Made by a program: the position numbers and the translations under genes. The notes beneath the pieces were generated by a model. The model was not told the DNA's origin. It saw only the letters and a list, made by a program, of their open reading frames with translations, and made no database searches. From NCBI GenBank assembly GCA_902766265.1, contig CACXCY010000171.1, positions 1 through 5,828 of the forward strand: a stretch of DNA of 5,828 nt, in the 5' to 3' direction. Positions within the stretch are counted from its first letter, which is position 1. Every line of letters starts with the position of its first letter. Of this stretch, positions 5,632 to 5,828 are shown piece by piece. This DNA comes from an uncultured Bacteroidota bacterium. Its GTDB lineage: Bacteria; Bacteroidota; Bacteroidia; Bacteroidales; P3.

Positions 5632-5828
5632 ATGCTTCTGTTTTTTGTAGAAGACCTTTCGGCTCCCTTTGTCACTCTTTCGGCTGACGAATCCAAGCAT
5701 TGTGTCAAGGTGCTACGTATGGGTGTGGGCGACGAGGTGTATCTCACCGATGGCAAAGGCACGATGTGTCGTTGCCGTATCATTTCGCCCGATGCCCGAT
5801 GCTGCACCCTTGAGGTGGTGCAGCGTAT
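5632..5828 (+). CDS. rsmE: 16S rRNA (uracil(1498)-N3)-methyltransferase, 5' part
   Basis: The first 65 codons are present and the window end cuts off the rest (full proteins are about 230-250 residues). RsmE methylates N3 of U1498 in 16S rRNA of the 30S subunit, using S-adenosylmethionine. The visible part is the N-terminal PUA-like RNA-binding domain with its signature H-x3-VLR-x-GVGDEV-x-LTDGKG (His23 to Gly43). The SPOUT methyltransferase domain lies beyond the window. The ATG at 5632 is the only in-frame start near the family's usual N-terminus (MLLFFVEDLS). It lies just 19 bases behind the terminator stem, with no Shine-Dalgarno sequence. TACCTTCG (5622-5629) is one base off the -7 consensus but too close to the start to be convincing. 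Confidence 0.88.
   Translation, partial: MLLFFVEDLSAPFVTLSADESKHCVKVLRMGVGDEVYLTDGKGTMCRCRIISPDARCCTLEVVQR

Noticed and set aside
4024..5700. A 558-codon open frame on the minus strand opposite the S46 peptidase gene.
   Set aside because: It is a mirror of strongly biased codons in the peptidase gene, runs through the terminator hairpin into rsmE, and its translation shows no domain. The plus-strand protein has an intact signal peptide and catalytic triad.
1..5828. CRISPR array, tRNA/rRNA gene, insertion sequence or transposase.
   Set aside because: There is no regularly spaced repeat array, no tRNA-like cloverleaf noticed, and no transposase or terminal inverted repeats in any frame; the only direct repeats are the two short pairs listed.

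Overview
The window looks like chromosomal DNA from the order Bacteroidales, probably a Prevotella- or Bacteroides-like organism. Three things point there. Two promoters carry the Bacteroidetes -7 element TATCTTTG. There is a secreted S46-family dipeptidyl-peptidase, a family typical of these bacteria. Gene starts lack clear Shine-Dalgarno sequences. All supported genes read on the plus strand.

Left part (1-2448): after the tail of an unidentified frame (ends at 99) comes an AT-rich control region with a promoter and TGTTCAA repeats arranged like an operator. It drives three tightly packed genes: a winged-helix AbiEi-type antitoxin/repressor (216-812), an AbiEii-type nucleotidyltransferase toxin (818-1669) and a calcineurin-like metallophosphoesterase (1666-2448, overlapping the toxin gene by ATGA). 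The first two form a type IV toxin-antitoxin (AbiE, phage-defence) pair. The phosphoesterase is an unusual, translationally coupled third member, and the toxin appears to lack the first aspartate of its usual metal-binding D-x-D motif. Together these are the most interesting content of the window.

Middle part (2449-3402): a short degraded stretch that still encodes a flavodoxin-like phosphate-loop motif, then a small single-domain cupin (2595-2957), then an unrecognised 81-residue protein (2964-3209), then a 193-base intergenic region with the promoter of the next gene. The last 37 bases of homology in the cupin gene recur imperfectly at 53-88, so the AbiE/phosphoesterase genes lie between two copies of a short sequence. 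This hints at a rearrangement or cassette insertion.

Right part (3403-5828): a complete signal-peptide-bearing S46 peptidase of the DPP7 type (3403-5571), a strong 15-bp hairpin terminator (5578-5617) and the first 65 codons of rsmE, the 16S rRNA m3U1498 methyltransferase, cut off by the window end. These look like ordinary housekeeping and nutritional genes unrelated to the defence operon.
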